43,433 nucleotides of DNA, taken from assembly GCA_028696515.1 (NCBI GenBank), contig JAQVGX010000003.1:1-43433 (forward strand). The letters are read 5' to 3'. This DNA comes from Candidatus Dojkabacteria bacterium (GTDB lineage Bacteria; Patescibacteriota; Dojkabacteria; JAHIVN01). Below are positions 42,981 to 43,433 of this stretch, piece by piece; position 1 is the first letter of the stretch; every line of letters starts with the position of its first letter. Position numbers and translations under genes: made by a program. A model generated the notes under the pieces. It was not told the origin of the DNA. It searched no databases and saw nothing but the letters and a program-made list of their open reading frames with translations.

Positions 42981-43433
42981 CTACCGCTCCTGGGTAAAAT
43001 AAGTCAGGTTCAGCCCTGCTGCCTTGACCTCACTTCTAAGCGAAAAAATCTTATACATGGTTCTAACCCTTTGTGTTGTATTCTGCACGTCCGGATCTAT
43101 GTCATAATCAACAAGCAGCCACGCAAGGTTGCCTTTCATTCCGTATCTAGTAATCCCGGTCCAGCTTACAGGCTGTTCATCGTAGAATGGGACCAAAGAC
43201 TTCAGATCATCAACCGTTGGCTCATCGTCAAACAGAAGAAGTATCATGCCGTCTTCATAAGCGGCGTTGTCGACGATATAGTTTACCTTCTCTACTCTCT
43301 CTTTTATACTTGAAAAATGATCTTCATAGTAAATCTCTGCATTTGCTGTTAGAGTTGTCAACTGATCATAAACAGCCTGTCCTGCACAAGTAGTACCTCC
43401 CCAGTATCTCTGAGCAAAAACTGTTCTATCCCA
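42981..43433 (-). CDS. Partial unrecognised gene, cut by the window end
   Basis: The frame is open through the right edge of the window, so the true start lies beyond 43433. The visible 150 residues read WDRTVFAQRYWGGTTCAGQ at the left end, then a helical stretch, VNYIVDNAAYEDGMILLLFDD, PVSWTGITRYGMKGNLAWLL and end in LNLTYFTQER. A TTG at 43361 is not the start. It has no membrane helix in this part, and no family is recognised. The stop is separated from array 7 by 3 bp. Confidence 0.8.
   Translation of the reverse strand, partial: WDRTVFAQRYWGGTTCAGQAVYDQLTTLTANAEIYYEDHFSSIKERVEKVNYIVDNAAYEDGMILLLFDDEPTVDDLKSLVPFYDEQPVSWTGITRYGMKGNLAWLLVDYDIDPDVQNTTQRVRTMYKIFSLRSEVKAAGLNLTYFTQER

Overview
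The window reads like an AT-rich chromosome segment from a Candidate Phyla Radiation / Patescibacteria-type bacterium. This is inferred from gene content: a long type IV pilus operon with a PilM fusion and one very large pilin, many small membrane proteins, SecG next to a phage-holin-like protein, a DUF2207/LemA pair, a large surface papain-like protease, and many very short intergenic spacers. TGA and TAG both act as ordinary stop codons, which argues against the lineages that recode TGA as glycine. No rRNA, CRISPR array or insertion sequence is visible. Every spacer longer than about 100 bases is either described below or shows nothing I can name; no stretch over 300 bases lacks a gene.

Region 1 (71-14648, all minus strand) is a type IV pilus locus. 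In transcription order it encodes a GspH-like prepilin, a 1119-residue pilin with five 52-residue repeats and a LamG-like domain, two minor pilins (one of GspK/PilX type without Glu5), PilM fused to a membrane anchor and an external domain, another prepilin, a GAF-PAS-PAS protein, a dCache-HAMP-PAS histidine kinase, a stand-alone receiver, PilB and PilC. The sensors sit inside the pilus operon and probably control pilus activity.

Region 2 (14.7-19.1 kb) holds a LemA-DUF2207 operon, flanked by three damaged or recoded genes (an in-frame TAG, a frameshift in an A5/T5 run, and a GIY-YIG gene with no start codon), and then tRNA-Leu(CAG) with unusual hairpins just downstream.

Region 3 (19.1-29.8 kb) encodes an oligopeptide-type ABC solute-binding protein, SecG, a holin-like membrane protein, an LPxTG-like surface protein, ApbE, a mannose-1-phosphate guanylyltransferase, a membrane-anchored C1 peptidase, a B12-binding radical SAM protein and a methyltransferase that appears to have a leaderless promoter.

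Region 4 (29.8-43.4 kb) looks like surface-glycan biology. A minus-strand operon carries UbiA-type polyprenyl-phosphate phosphoribosyltransferase, DUF362, an SMR-like carrier, RpiB and PRPP synthetase, which together form a plausible route to polyprenyl-phospho-pentose. It is followed by UDP-sugar dehydrogenase, an epimerase and several membrane proteins (DUF1616, DUF2142). Last comes an Rrf2 regulator, then ATP sulfurylase, a sulfotransferase and APS kinase, which make and use PAPS with no reductase in sight.

The most unusual signal is a family of seven intergenic arrays between 32.8 and 43.0 kb. Each is built from a self-complementary octamer (consensus ACNATNGT) repeated at exactly 11-bp spacing, one DNA helical turn, for 33 units in total. 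They lie in tandem, divergent and convergent spacers alike and are absent from the first 32 kb. I do not know a described element that matches them.
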